Notes: generated from the sequence alone by a model not told the origin. 64,000 nucleotides of DNA from an uncultured Nitrospina sp. (GCA_937891765.1 CALAGQ010000049.1:1-64000); one strand, 5' to 3'. Shown: positions 51,876-62,017, numbered from the stretch's first letter. Program-made: numbers and translations.

Positions 51876-54590
51876 TCACCCCACATAAACGCATTTGCTG
51901 GCGGGGGTACGGGTGTCCATATTTTTACCACGGGAAGTGTGGTCATCAATTTCCGCGGCGCACCCAATCATCCTGCCAAACAGGAAGGTGGCGAAACTGG
52001 CGGACTCGACATCCTCTTCTTTCATTTTGCCTTCACTGAAATCAGCCCAGACAACTTTGAGCAAAATAACGGCGATGACCGCATCAATATTAACGCAGTA
52101 AATATTTTTACTGACCTTGGCCTTGAACAGAGACTCAACAAGGCTGTGGTAGAAATCCAGAAAGACATTGTTGATGCCCTTTTCTTTAAAAAGCTCTCGC
52201 ACAAAAACTTCACGGGGATCGTAGTTGACATCTTTCCCCTTGAAGATCGGATGGTTGACACAGGGCAGTTTGGCATAATCGAGATTGCCAATAGCTTTCT
52301 GTTTCTTTTTATAGTCTGAGTACTTATTAGCCACTTCCATAGCCATGGCGTCAAGGTCCAACCCATGCCCGGTATCGGCGGCATTTTTAAGACCTTTGTC
52401 TTTAAAATTTTCCAGCAGGAAGGCCGCGGCTTCATAACCGTTTCCGCCATGGGCGAATCCGGTATGAGTGAGAAAGCCAATGAAGGCCTTGTTCACCTGA
52501 ACCCGTTGCGGTTGTTCCGGTCCATCAGCACTGACCGCGCCCTTACATCCTTGGGCCGAGATGGTGCCGGGTCCGTTGGTGATGATGAGTCCGAGCAGAA
52601 CCTGAAACTCATAGAGCTCCGATTCGGAAGGCTGTCGACCGAGAAGCGTGACAAATGCCGTTTTGGTAAAACTGTAGTTCGGAATCAACTCTTCCAGTTT
52701 CACGCCAGCGATGCTGTCTTCACCGTGCCGCGATGCCGGCGCGGAAACACCGACGATGGTGCTGTAGATGCGTGAATACCAAGGCATACGCACAAGTGTG
52801 TCTTTGGAAATCTTTTTGGTTCTGAGGGCATGCCACCCAAGGGTTGTCCATACGGCGGCGAACAACGCATCGGTGGACAGTTTGCCACCGTTAGCTTCTG
52901 CAAAATCCTGCACAAACTGGACGAAAACAGAGTAACCGGCTTTATTGAGACAATCGGCCAGCTTTTTGGCGCAGGCATCTTCGCCATCGGCGAGGAGCAC
53001 GTCTTTATATTTATCGGCTTCCTTCAATTGGGCGGCATAATCGAACTTCTCACGCGCGTCGTTCATCTTCGTGTACTGGAACAATTCCAGAAGCGCTTGA
53101 GAAGCATCCATGGCTTTTTGAACCATTTTTTTACCGCAGATAGCCACCGCTGAAGACACTACTGTGTTCGGGGAGTTGCCATTTTCCCTTGACGCTTCTG
53201 CTGCGGCCAAGGTTGGCTGACCGTGCTGATTGACATACATATTCAGCACAATGTTGGCGATCTTCTCGCCATATTCACAGGTGTAAACCCGGGTCAACGC
53301 GAATACCAGGTTTGCTTCAAAAGTTTTCACCGAAGCATCGAGGATCGATATGCCATGAATTTTTGAAACCTGGCTTTTCGGATCCATCATGGAAGCGCCA
53401 CTGGCATCCTTGAGATTTTCCCGGCGATGCTGGACACCGACCATTTTATTCAGAGCTTCAATCTGCTGGTTATAAGGTTCGGTTGCCTCAACAACCGGAA
53501 CATCCAGTTCAGGCGGTAACGACAAACCTTGATTGTTGCCGAACCAGCATTTCAGGGCGAGACTTCCCTTGGACTCAAAGTCAGGCTTTCGTCCATTCAG
53601 CTCCATGACCTTGGTCACGGCTTCCGGGATGTGAGCGATGTTGGTCACCAACGCGCCCTTTTTCGAGAAAATCGGTTTTTGCGGCGTGTAGATACCGTCC
53701 ACGCCAAAATAGTCCATGAACCATTGTTCCTTGGCCAGGGCATCGTCTCCAGAACCCGCCAGCGACCCGGCGTGACCACAGGCTTTGCTCAGTCTGGCTT
53801 TCCAGCGACCGACCACACAGGCGACAATCGGTTTGTTGGATTTCAAACCGCGTTCATAATATCCACCCGGTTCGCTGTACATCACCGCTACTTTTGAACG
53901 GTCATCATTGTCGAAAGCATGTAAGAACTCTTTCGCTCCATATTGAATATAAACATCCTTGCCGCTGGAGACAGAAGTCGTGGTGCCCCACCCTGCTGTG
54001 GTCAGATAAACCGCGATGGTGGTGGTGAAGTTACCGGAATTAGAAAACAGGGCTACCGTTCCTTTAACCAGCGACTCTTCGGGAGCGTTACCACCCAGCG
54101 CACCTCCGAGGCGGACATGGTTCCAGGCATCAGCAAGTCCAAGACAGTTGCCGCCAAACAGGTCAACGCCATTGGCCTGACAAATAGCACGCATGACACG
54201 GGAATCTTTGACCGACACTTTCTCAGTCAGGATGATGGCTTTTTTCAGGTCAGGATTTTCGCGCACGGCTTCTGCGATGCCATCCTTCACGCCAGAGGGC
54301 GGAAGATAAACCACGACGGTGTTGAATTTATGACCGGCCGCCATTCCTTCTTTGATGGAGTTATAAACGGGAATTTTCCCCGTTTTGGTTACCAGAGATT
54401 TACCGGATTTTCCCGGCCCGGTTCCAAACACAATATTGCCACCGGAATAATCGTTACTGATCGGTGTTACTCCTGAGCTTTCGTTGCCCAGAATGTTCAA
54501 AACCACCACCCTGTCTTCTTTGACTGCCAGTTCAGACAAGGAATTGATGCCGCAGTAAAAGGGGAAATCTCCCACGCCTTGCTTATGCAT
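51876..54590 (-). CDS. aclA: ATP-citrate lyase large subunit (AclA)
   Basis: A 904-residue subunit of ATP-citrate lyase, which cleaves citrate to acetyl-CoA and oxaloacetate in the reverse TCA cycle. Residues 1-340 resemble succinyl-CoA synthetase alpha, with the phospho-His273 in GHAGSLAG. Residues 610-904 are citrate-synthase-like (ITNGPGTISAQGCKGAVSAD; GFLTHTGFAHGGNGYEAAAF). A 230-residue middle part (about 370-600) makes it longer than the roughly 610-residue Chlorobium AclA and fits the so-called type II enzymes. Together with aclB immediately upstream, this is strong evidence for autotrophic carbon fixation by the reverse TCA cycle. Confidence 0.88.
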   Translation of the reverse strand: MHKQGVGDFPFYCGINSLSELAVKEDRVVVLNILGNESSGVTPISNDYSGGNIVFGTGPGKSGKSLVTKTGKIPVYNSIKEGMAAGHKFNTVVVYLPPSGVKDGIAEAVRENPDLKKAIILTEKVSVKDSRVMRAICQANGVDLFGGNCLGLADAWNHVRLGGALGGNAPEESLVKGTVALFSNSGNFTTTIAVYLTTAGWGTTTSVSSGKDVYIQYGAKEFLHAFDNDDRSKVAVMYSEPGGYYERGLKSNKPIVACVVGRWKARLSKACGHAGSLAGSGDDALAKEQWFMDYFGVDGIYTPQKPIFSKKGALVTNIAHIPEAVTKVMELNGRKPDFESKGSLALKCWFGNNQGLSLPPELDVPVVEATEPYNQQIEALNKMVGVQHRRENLKDASGASMMDPKSQVSKIHGISILDASVKTFEANLVFALTRVYTCEYGEKIANIVLNMYVNQHGQPTLAAAEASRENGNSPNTVVSSAVAICGKKMVQKAMDASQALLELFQYTKMNDAREKFDYAAQLKEADKYKDVLLADGEDACAKKLADCLNKAGYSVFVQFVQDFAEANGGKLSTDALFAAVWTTLGWHALRTKKISKDTLVRMPWYSRIYSTIVGVSAPASRHGEDSIAGVKLEELIPNYSFTKTAFVTLLGRQPSESELYEFQVLLGLIITNGPGTISAQGCKGAVSADGPEQPQRVQVNKAFIGFLTHTGFAHGGNGYEAAAFLLENFKDKGLKNAADTGHGLDLDAMAMEVANKYSDYKKKQKAIGNLDYAKLPCVNHPIFKGKDVNYDPREVFVRELFKEKGINNVFLDFYHSLVESLFKAKVSKNIYCVNIDAVIAVILLKVVWADFSEGKMKEEDVESASFATFLFGRMIGCAAEIDDHTSRGKNMDTRTPASKCVYVG

Positions 54591-54653
54591 TCAAACCTCC
54601 AAAACGGAAAACGGTTCTAATTGATATTTTTAAGAGAGCCTTTTAAAGAGACT

Positions 54654-55922
54654 CTAAATTTTGAGTTTAGCTTTAATTTCGTCCTTGCCACCGTTCTTCA
54701 TCCACTCATTGACCGCCAGAGCGTAATTGATCACCTCGGACATGGCACTGTCGTGCCCGAAGAAACGGTAGGGGACTCCTAAAGAGTCGAGAATTTCCTG
54801 CAAATAGTTCATGCCGCGAATAACATTGGGTCCGCCTCGACCCACCACGACAAACAAAGGAGTCGGTCCGTTTGTCTGAAAGAACTCGCGCAGTCCGTCA
54901 CCCATGGCTCGAAAGGTTTCGTAAATATCAGTGTTATTGGCCTTGCCCCCGATGATGAACAGCACATTCGATTGCGGCAACCAGTATTTGAAACTGATCT
55001 TGGAAATATCGTTCATCTTTTCGTATGGGGGGTTACCACCAAAGTCGGAAGAGATGGTTGCGTCTTCACCCAGAAGTTCGGTGACCATGGCGTTGGCACC
55101 ACCCCCAAAAGTCGGTGCGGTGATCGTTCCCATATCGTTCATGACGAACACGTCACTCTGCCCCTGATAAGTGCGGAGCTGATTGATCTCCTGCTCGAAC
55201 TCGGAGTAATCGGATGCAAACAGGTGTGACGGAAGATGCAGGCGTTTCCAGGCTGGGTCATCCTGATCGAAGGCGCATTTAAAGTCACAAGCGATCGGGG
55301 CCAAGCGACCTCCCTTGCCCGGTTGCATGCGGATAGGGTTGAGCTCCAGCATCATCATGCCATAGTTGTTATAAAGATCCCATAGTTTGGGCAGGTTTTG
55401 CACCAGCGGACTGATCACCTCTGGTGGCGCACCCAGTTCCATCAATGCGTTGGAAACATGAAACGCTTTCAGTCCGGTCAATGCGTCAAACGGCACCACT
55501 TTAAGTTTATCCTCATCCAATTCTTCGATATCGATCCCACCATGATGGGTGATCGTCATAATCGGAGAGCGGTGCTCGGTGCTTTCCGAAATGGAAAAAT
55601 AGACTTCGTAGTCGGCAGGTACCGCGCCTTCATAGGTCACACCGTCAGACTTCACTTTACTGAAGCCGTCAACGTGTTCGCAAAAATAAAGACGTTCCTT
55701 TTCTTTAAGGGCGTCGGTAATGTTGTCGACCCGACCGAGCAAACCGGACTTGCCTTTTTTACCAACACCGCCTTTGAACAAAGGCTTGATAAAAACCTGA
55801 CCGTGCCGCTTGATCATGTCTTTGATGTCGTCAACACTAAGCTCAGGACCTCGGACTTCTGAATGGGGGAATTCTACGAGGTCTAACAATTTGCGTCCCC
55901 AAAGCATGCCAGTTATCTGCAT
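54654..55922 (-). CDS. aclB: ATP-citrate lyase small subunit (AclB)
   Basis: A 422-residue protein resembling the succinyl-CoA synthetase beta (ATP-grasp) half of ATP-citrate lyase. The ATP-grasp part holds QVFIKPLFKGGVGKKGKSG and MMLELNPIRMQ; the C-terminal CoA-ligase part has FGGGANAMVTELLGEDATIS, NVLFIIGGKANNTDIYETFR and VVVGRGGPNVIRGM. It makes the citryl-phosphate intermediate with AclA. It lies 63 bases before aclA and behind its own promoter match at 56067-56094. Confidence 0.9.
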   Translation of the reverse strand: MQITGMLWGRKLLDLVEFPHSEVRGPELSVDDIKDMIKRHGQVFIKPLFKGGVGKKGKSGLLGRVDNITDALKEKERLYFCEHVDGFSKVKSDGVTYEGAVPADYEVYFSISESTEHRSPIMTITHHGGIDIEELDEDKLKVVPFDALTGLKAFHVSNALMELGAPPEVISPLVQNLPKLWDLYNNYGMMMLELNPIRMQPGKGGRLAPIACDFKCAFDQDDPAWKRLHLPSHLFASDYSEFEQEINQLRTYQGQSDVFVMNDMGTITAPTFGGGANAMVTELLGEDATISSDFGGNPPYEKMNDISKISFKYWLPQSNVLFIIGGKANNTDIYETFRAMGDGLREFFQTNGPTPLFVVVGRGGPNVIRGMNYLQEILDSLGVPYRFFGHDSAMSEVINYALAVNEWMKNGGKDEIKAKLKI

Positions 55923-56066
55923 CGTTTTCTCCTGCCTTCCAAAATAAAAATTAAAATGGGTTTACGGTATGAGAGTCTAAAAGAATCAATAATTTAAGGA
56001 ATTTCATCGGACTGGAGTCCGTCTAAATCCATATATCTGCTTAAGTTCAGGGTAATTCGAGGCAGT

Positions 56067-56094
56067 ATTGTAAGACATTTCAGTATTTTGTCAA
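56067..56094 (-). promoter_or_regulatory. Sigma-70-like promoter of aclBA
   Basis: On the minus strand a perfect TTGACA (56094-56089), a 16-base spacer and TACAAT (56072-56067), about 145 bases before aclB. Confidence 0.6.
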
Positions 56095-56165
56095 TCATAT
56101 CCTGAGTGAATATCTGCCGATGAGGAGGGAAAAGAAATTTTTCTGTTTCAGCGTTTTGAAAAAGC

Positions 56166-56957
56166 TTATTTCAGGCGCTTTTTCAGCTCTTTGATGCGGA
56201 ACTTTTCTTCATCGCGGGAGATGAATTTGAGAGAGGAATCGTGCTCAAGCATGAGGATCTCAAAGCGTAACGCCGATTGAACCGCTTCACGGTAATCCCG
56301 GCCCGGCTCCACTTTGAACGTGACGACCCGGGTGTTGAATTTACCGGGCTGGACTTTTTTCAGATACCCATCAATGGTTTCGGGGGTGATTCCCCCTCCC
56401 ACCGAGACGGGAATGTTTTTGCTTTGAATTTTTTTGACCACCTTCACCACCAGAGCTATGAAACTTGCATCCCATCTAGTTTTTTTCATGGACTCAGAAA
56501 GGTCACTGCAACCAATGGTGATCTCGTCAATATATTTCGCTTCAGGAGCCGAGAGGATGGCGTCCAACTGCCGAACCGCTGTCTCGGTCTCAATATTGAC
56601 CTGTTTTTTCAATCGCTCAAACCGCATGGGAGTGGTGAAGTCGCGCACAGCAGAAATGAAATTTTCCAGACCATAAGGTGATTCCACCATAGGAGCGATC
56701 AACCCATCAATGTTCAGCAGCAAAAGTTGTTTGATATCGTTGCGCGCGTTGGGCCCACCAATCTTGACCACTACAGGCAGGGTATTGCCGGCGGACTCTG
56801 CCCAGTAACCGATCTGTTCAATACTCATAGCCGCATCTTCGGTGGACAGCTTGAGACCGCAAGCCCCGAATCGGTTTTTCAAATGCCGGAGAATCGACCA
56901 CAGGTCTTCTTTCGGTTTGACCAGCACCACCTTTAAATTTGTTTTTTTGGGTTTCAC
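56166..56957 (-). CDS. HpcH/HpaI aldolase / citrate-lyase-beta-like protein
   Basis: A 263-residue TIM-barrel protein. The Mg-ligand pattern of the HpcH/HpaI and CitE group is recognisable: VNIETETAVRQLDAIL with Glu123/Glu125 and TIGCSDLSESM with Asp152. LLNIDGLIAPMVESPYGLEN fits the substrate-side loop. CitE-like members cleave or form citryl-, malyl- or methylmalyl-CoA; here the substrate is unknown. The GTG start (56957) follows the stop of the upstream fusion gene without a gap, so it is coupled to it. Its place beside ATP-citrate lyase suggests a role in C2/C4 acid or CoA-ester metabolism, which is an inference. Confidence 0.7.
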   Translation of the reverse strand: MKPKKTNLKVVLVKPKEDLWSILRHLKNRFGACGLKLSTEDAAMSIEQIGYWAESAGNTLPVVVKIGGPNARNDIKQLLLLNIDGLIAPMVESPYGLENFISAVRDFTTPMRFERLKKQVNIETETAVRQLDAILSAPEAKYIDEITIGCSDLSESMKKTRWDASFIALVVKVVKKIQSKNIPVSVGGGITPETIDGYLKKVQPGKFNTRVVTFKVEPGRDYREAVQSALRFEILMLEHDSSLKFISRDEEKFRIKELKKRLK

Positions 56958-59210
56958 TCAGCGGTCTCCCTTTTTACGGAAAATGACAGAAGGGTCAATA
57001 CGATCGATGGAACCGCAACCTGTCAGGATCATGGCTTTTTTCAATTCGTTCAGTTTTTCCCGCAAATAAAATGAAACGCCTTCCTGACCTGCTCCAAATG
57101 CAGCGATGCAGACCGGCCGACCGATCATGACAGCATCCGCCCCCAGTGCCAGCATTTTGAGGATATCAATGCCTTCGCGAATACCTCCATCGACCAGAAC
57201 TTTAATGCGCCCTCCCACGGCATTGGCGATTTCGGGCAACACTTCCGCCGTCCCCGGCATATGGTCCATCACCCGCCCACCGTGGTTGGAAACGACAATG
57301 GCATCGGCACCGGCTTCTATCGCCGCCAACGCCGACTCCACATTCATGATGCCTTTTAATATGAAGGGAACTTTTAAATACGATTTCAGTTCCTGTAATT
57401 CCGCTATGGTCTTGGGCCCTACAGCCTGACCCTTCAGAGTCATGGTTTTAAACGAGGCGGCATCAATGTCAATGCCCACGGCAACGGCTCCCGCATCTTC
57501 GGCGGCCTTGAACCGCTTGATGATATCGAGATTGTATTCCCGGGGCTTGAAGATGGGAATTCCCAACCCACCACGTTTTTTAATCGCTTCCAGTCCAATC
57601 AAATATTTTTTCGGGCTTGCGCCATCGCCCACCATTCCAAGCGTGCCAGACTCGAGACAACCGTCGAGGATGGCATCGGCATATTCTCTTTCATCCATGC
57701 CTCCTGCAAGATTGGTTTCCATACCGGTGATAGGTGCCGCCAGAACCGGTAGTGCCAGCTTGTGCCCGAACAACTCAACCGAAGTATCGGGGGTTTTCAC
57801 TTCATGAATGGTTCTCAAGTTGATCTGATAACGGGCCAGCGCCGTCAGGTTTTCGGTGAACGCGCTACCCGTACCGATCCCACCAATTCCCGGAACTTTT
57901 CCGGCGCATTCCAAACCATCGCAAACCACACAGGCTTTGCAGGCGATATAAAACTTTTTGCGGGCGTTGTTGCGAATGATGTCCCAGGTCAGGTCACTGG
58001 GCGCACCGATTTCTATTTTCAGGGTTTCACGGGCCAGGTCATTGACGCGAATGGCCTCTTCACGGGTTTTTCCAACGGTGATGACATAACCCACCTTGCC
58101 CATATTGCTTCGGAGTTCTTCCGCCATGTCCCCGGCTTCTTTCATAAGAATGATTTCTTTGACCCCTTTAATCTTGCGGGCTTCCTCCAACCCTCGAATG
58201 GAAAGGATTTTTCCGGCCGGGGGCAGCAGAGACCGTTCCGCCGATACCAATGAGGTTTTCGGTACCAGATCGGCAGGCTTTTCACCCAACGCAATCTGAA
58301 TCGCAGCTTTGTAAAGGTTGACTCCGGTAGCCAGCGGGTAAGTGTAGGCCGACATCCAGCCTCCGCTCAAGCGAGCAGCAATCTCGACAATCTTCGGGCC
58401 CTCAGAGGTTATTTTGATATCACCCTTGGCCGCTCCGATATCTATCCCCAATGCGGAAATGGCTTGTTTGAAAACTTCAACAGCCTTCACCTGCTGGTCC
58501 GCAGGCAAAATGGAAGGAAGCGTGTGCCCAACTTCGACAAAATAAGGCGCCCGTTCGATGATTCGATCCGCCACGCCAGTAATATGAATTGTGTCTTCAA
58601 ACACCAACGCATCCAGACTCAGTTCCGGCCCTTCCATGAACTCTTCAAGGATCAACTTGCCACTGATGGAGGCTTCTTTGGCCTCACGAAATGCAGGAAT
58701 CAGGTCATCGAGACCTTCTATTTTGCGCACCCCACGTGCACCCATATTGTCGCAGGGCTTTATCACCAGAGGTAGAGGCATGGTTTCAATCGCCTCCCTG
58801 CATTCTTCCAGGGTCCAGATGGGTCGGAAGTCTGGAACCGGCACGCCTTTCTCTTGCAACACCTGGCGCATCTTGATTTTGTCGGTAGCGCGTTCGGCAA
58901 CTTCAAAAGGAATTCCCGGCAGGTTCAAAGCATCGGCCACAGCCGCCACGGTCTGCGATGCATCCGTCCCCACAGTCAATACTCCGTCGAGAGGGCAAGC
59001 CCTGTGGAACTGCTTCGCCATGTTGACGGTGAGATTGATATTGCGGGTGCTAACTTCAATTGGGTAGTCGGCCAGAAGCATGCCTTCCGCTTCCGGGTTA
59101 TAGTCCGTCACCACAACTTTCAAGCCCATGGACTTGGCGGTCTTGATAGCCGGCACCTGAAAAACCCCACCCCCAATTATCAGCAAATGCTTCGGACGCT
59201 TTATCGGCAT
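56958..59210 (-). CDS. ATP-grasp ligase fused to FMN-dependent alpha-hydroxyacid dehydrogenase
   Basis: A 750-residue fusion. Residues 1-400 are an ATP-grasp carboxylate-amine/thiol ligase: a pre-ATP-grasp Rossmann start (LLIIGGGVFQVPAIKTA), PLVIKPCDNMGARGV, and IVEIAARLSGGW with Glu277 as metal ligand. Residues 410-750 are an FMN-binding TIM barrel of the alpha-hydroxy-acid oxidase family, with CKACVVC...C (Cys424, 427, 430 and 435), FILKG (Lys619), VVSNHGGR (His643), LVDGGIREG and AVMIGRP. The FMN part resembles stand-alone clostridial proteins with the same Cys-rich start. The joint substrate is unknown. It heads a two-gene unit with the HpcH/HpaI-like gene and lies next to aclBA. Confidence 0.82.
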   Translation of the reverse strand: MPIKRPKHLLIIGGGVFQVPAIKTAKSMGLKVVVTDYNPEAEGMLLADYPIEVSTRNINLTVNMAKQFHRACPLDGVLTVGTDASQTVAAVADALNLPGIPFEVAERATDKIKMRQVLQEKGVPVPDFRPIWTLEECREAIETMPLPLVIKPCDNMGARGVRKIEGLDDLIPAFREAKEASISGKLILEEFMEGPELSLDALVFEDTIHITGVADRIIERAPYFVEVGHTLPSILPADQQVKAVEVFKQAISALGIDIGAAKGDIKITSEGPKIVEIAARLSGGWMSAYTYPLATGVNLYKAAIQIALGEKPADLVPKTSLVSAERSLLPPAGKILSIRGLEEARKIKGVKEIILMKEAGDMAEELRSNMGKVGYVITVGKTREEAIRVNDLARETLKIEIGAPSDLTWDIIRNNARKKFYIACKACVVCDGLECAGKVPGIGGIGTGSAFTENLTALARYQINLRTIHEVKTPDTSVELFGHKLALPVLAAPITGMETNLAGGMDEREYADAILDGCLESGTLGMVGDGASPKKYLIGLEAIKKRGGLGIPIFKPREYNLDIIKRFKAAEDAGAVAVGIDIDAASFKTMTLKGQAVGPKTIAELQELKSYLKVPFILKGIMNVESALAAIEAGADAIVVSNHGGRVMDHMPGTAEVLPEIANAVGGRIKVLVDGGIREGIDILKMLALGADAVMIGRPVCIAAFGAGQEGVSFYLREKLNELKKAMILTGCGSIDRIDPSVIFRKKGDR

Positions 59211-59477
59211 TACCCTTCCTTAATTTGCAATGGGAACTAAAAGAACACACACGAACTGACAGTGTCTTAACGACATCTCAAACCACGACCTTTAACAATT
59301 CAGCCCGAAAATGGCGTAAATTCTGCTAAACTGAGCCCAGCGTGGAGAATCAAGTTTTTAAAAGTTGTCCGGGCCCTGAGCACGCATAGGGATTTTGACC
59401 CGGTTTGGCTTGCAAATCAAGTCCACAACCCGAATAACAACCCGTTTTTCCATCCCAAGACATTGCCCGGAGAACCT

Positions 59478-61319
59478 GTGAAGCCTTCCTTTACCCGGTT
59501 GAACACTCTCAGCATTTTTGTTGCCATCGCCGGAATCATCTTTCTCATTTACGCCAATGGATTGAACACGCCCTTCCAAAGCGATGACGAAAGGCATATT
59601 CAAAGTTCATCCTATATAAAAAACTTAAGCCATTACACCAACCCATCCAATATTCATAATCGCCACATCACTGGCCTGAGTTTTGCCTTGAACTATAAAT
59701 GGGGACAGGAAAATCCTTTCGGCTATCACCTCTTCAATGTCCTGATTCATATCTGCTCGACCTTTCTGGTTTTTTTCATCACCCGGTTGACCATCAGCAA
59801 GGGAACATCCTGGGACGAAGATGCCGCTCAGAAAATAGCGCTGATCACCACCCTGTTGTTTGGGCTTCATCCGTTGCAAACCGAAACCGTGACCTATATC
59901 TCAGGCCGACCTGGTGGTCTCGCTGGCCTGTTTTATTTTCTATCTTTGCTGTTATTTATCCTTGCCAGCTTGAAAGATTGCAGAGTTCCCCGTCCCATTC
60001 TTTATCTTCTCTCTCTGACAAGTTTTTTTATGGCCATGCTCGGCAAGGAAATAGCCATCACCCTGCCACTGCTGATTATCATTTATGACTTATGTTTTAT
60101 CAAAGGCTCCAACTGGACATCCTTTCGTTCCCGGCTCAGCTATTACCTTTGCTATCCGATACTGGCGGCAGCAATTTTTTTTCTTGCCCCCAATATGATC
60201 CGGTTCATGGACACCTTGAACGTTGAAAGGTTTCTTAAAAAAATTAACTTTACTCTAGGGCTGGTGCAGCTAGACCTTCTCAAGCACCCGCTGAAATTAT
60301 TCCTGTTCCCGGTCAACCTGACCTTTGAATACGATTTTCTGGCTCAGGTGTCATGGCTCTCGCTCACGGCTTCCATTGCCATCGTTCTGCTATGTGTTTT
60401 TCTGGCCTTCAAAAAATTCTATCTGAAAAATTCGCTCCTGACGTTCTGCGTCTTATGGTTTCCCCTGACCATCGCCCCCACCAACTCTTTTATGGAACGC
60501 ACGCATTTGTTCAGTGAGCGCAATATGTATATCCCCTCATTCGGACTCTGCCTGTTCTTTGCGGTCATCCTCTTTCTGGCAAGCAAAACGCGCAGCGCGA
60601 TATGGGGGACTGCCCTGCTACTATTTATCTTCACTACATTTACGGTCATGACCGTCAAGAGAAATCAGGTCTATGCATCGCCTTCATCCTTATGGGCCGA
60701 CACCTTCAAAAAATCTCCCAATAAATTGAGCGTCGGGAAAACCCTGAGCATTCACTACCTGATGGAAGAAGATTATGTCAGCGCATTAAAACCCTTACAG
60801 GCATTGTTGAAGCTCAACCCAAATCTCTACGACGTTCACCAGAACCTCGGCATCGCCCACAAAAGCCTGGGTAACTTCCCAGAAGCCGAAAAAAGCTTTA
60901 AAGAAGCGATACGCATTGAACCTGCAGACCCCAATTCACATTTCAACCTCGCCAGCCTGTATGGAACCTTGGGGGAATTCGTTCAGGCGAGTCAGGAATT
61001 TGATAGCGCCGATGCCCTTTACAAAGCCAAAGGAAAAAATCCGCCTGGGCAGTTTTATTTCGATAAGGCCCGAACCCATAATCAAGCTGGCATCGAACTG
61101 ATACAATCTCAGAAGTTCGAAGAAGCGCTCATCCAGCTTGAAAAATCAGTCCGGCAAAACCCAAATCTACTGTCAGCCCGATTCAACCTAGCAAAACTTT
61201 TACTGGAATTCAAAAACGACCGACAGAAAGCCAAGACCCATCTTCAAGCAGCGCTGGCTCTGAATCCCACTGCCGAGCAAAATCAGGCTTTGAAGGATCT
61301 ACTAAACAACATAAAATGA
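59478..61319 (+). CDS. Membrane protein with C-terminal TPR repeats (TMTC/DUF1736-like)
   Basis: A 613-residue protein. About ten membrane helices fill residues 10-400; SDDERHIQSS near the start resembles the first luminal loop of GT-C-type transferases with an acidic pair. The C-terminal 200 residues hold at least three TPR units (HQNLGIAHKSLGNFPEAEKS; HFNLASLYGTLGEFVQASQE; RFNLAKLLLEFKNDRQKAKT). The layout is that of bacterial TMTC-like O-mannosyltransferase relatives. GGAG at 59469-59472, five bases upstream, favours GTG 59478 over TTG 59463. A transferase role is inferred. Confidence 0.7.
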   Translation: MKPSFTRLNTLSIFVAIAGIIFLIYANGLNTPFQSDDERHIQSSSYIKNLSHYTNPSNIHNRHITGLSFALNYKWGQENPFGYHLFNVLIHICSTFLVFFITRLTISKGTSWDEDAAQKIALITTLLFGLHPLQTETVTYISGRPGGLAGLFYFLSLLLFILASLKDCRVPRPILYLLSLTSFFMAMLGKEIAITLPLLIIIYDLCFIKGSNWTSFRSRLSYYLCYPILAAAIFFLAPNMIRFMDTLNVERFLKKINFTLGLVQLDLLKHPLKLFLFPVNLTFEYDFLAQVSWLSLTASIAIVLLCVFLAFKKFYLKNSLLTFCVLWFPLTIAPTNSFMERTHLFSERNMYIPSFGLCLFFAVILFLASKTRSAIWGTALLLFIFTTFTVMTVKRNQVYASPSSLWADTFKKSPNKLSVGKTLSIHYLMEEDYVSALKPLQALLKLNPNLYDVHQNLGIAHKSLGNFPEAEKSFKEAIRIEPADPNSHFNLASLYGTLGEFVQASQEFDSADALYKAKGKNPPGQFYFDKARTHNQAGIELIQSQKFEEALIQLEKSVRQNPNLLSARFNLAKLLLEFKNDRQKAKTHLQAALALNPTAEQNQALKDLLNNIK

Positions 61320-61329
61320 CGTTCACTCT

Positions 61330-61986
61330 ATGACCACCGAGCCCCCTTGCCGGATTTGCAAATCCCCTTCACCCGTTTTTTATCGGGACGCGCGCACCTT
61401 TTACAAATGCCCCAACTGTTGGCTGATTTTCACCAACGATCTTCTCGACAAAATTCTTGAGGAAAATCATTACAAGTCGCAATGGGAAACCACAGAGCCG
61501 GAGTTCTGGGAAAACCAGACCACCGCCCTGCTCTCCTATATCCAGAAATATCTCACTCCCAAAAGAATTCTCGACTTCGGCGCAGGGTCAGGAGAAATGA
61601 CAGAAGAACTCAAGCGCCAAGGCCATGAGGTCACTGCACTGGAACAGATGCGCGACGGATACCTCAAAGACCAGCAGTACCCGCATTTGTTCGATGCTGT
61701 CGTCGCTGTCGAAGTCATCGAACACCTGCCCAATGTTTGGGAAGAGCTGGAGCAGATTGAAAAAGTCCCCGCACCTGAAGGTGTCATCGTAATCTCAACC
61801 GGACTGACCAATCCATTCATCGAATTGCCCAATGCTGTCGAACATTTCAAATCATGGTGGTACAAAGACGATCCGACGCATCTCAGCTTTTTCTGCAACC
61901 ACACCTTAGGCGTTATGGCGGATATAGGGGATTACACCATAGACATTTTCGGGGACAAGCTGTTCGTCGTGAGAAAAGGCAATTGA
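61330..61986 (+). CDS. Zinc-ribbon SAM-dependent methyltransferase
   Basis: A 218-residue class I methyltransferase with an N-terminal zinc ribbon (Cys7, Cys10, Cys27 and Cys30). The SAM-binding loop ILDFGAGSGEMTEEL and the acidic AVVAVEVIEHLPN after strand 4 are clear. Enzymes with this arrangement often act on sugars or lipids in surface polysaccharide pathways. It starts ten bases after the TPR gene, so both are likely co-transcribed. The target is unknown. Confidence 0.82.
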   Translation: MTTEPPCRICKSPSPVFYRDARTFYKCPNCWLIFTNDLLDKILEENHYKSQWETTEPEFWENQTTALLSYIQKYLTPKRILDFGAGSGEMTEELKRQGHEVTALEQMRDGYLKDQQYPHLFDAVVAVEVIEHLPNVWEELEQIEKVPAPEGVIVISTGLTNPFIELPNAVEHFKSWWYKDDPTHLSFFCNHTLGVMADIGDYTIDIFGDKLFVVRKGN

Positions 61987-62017
61987 GGCAGAAAGAACTC
62001 TCAGGTATGATGGAAGT

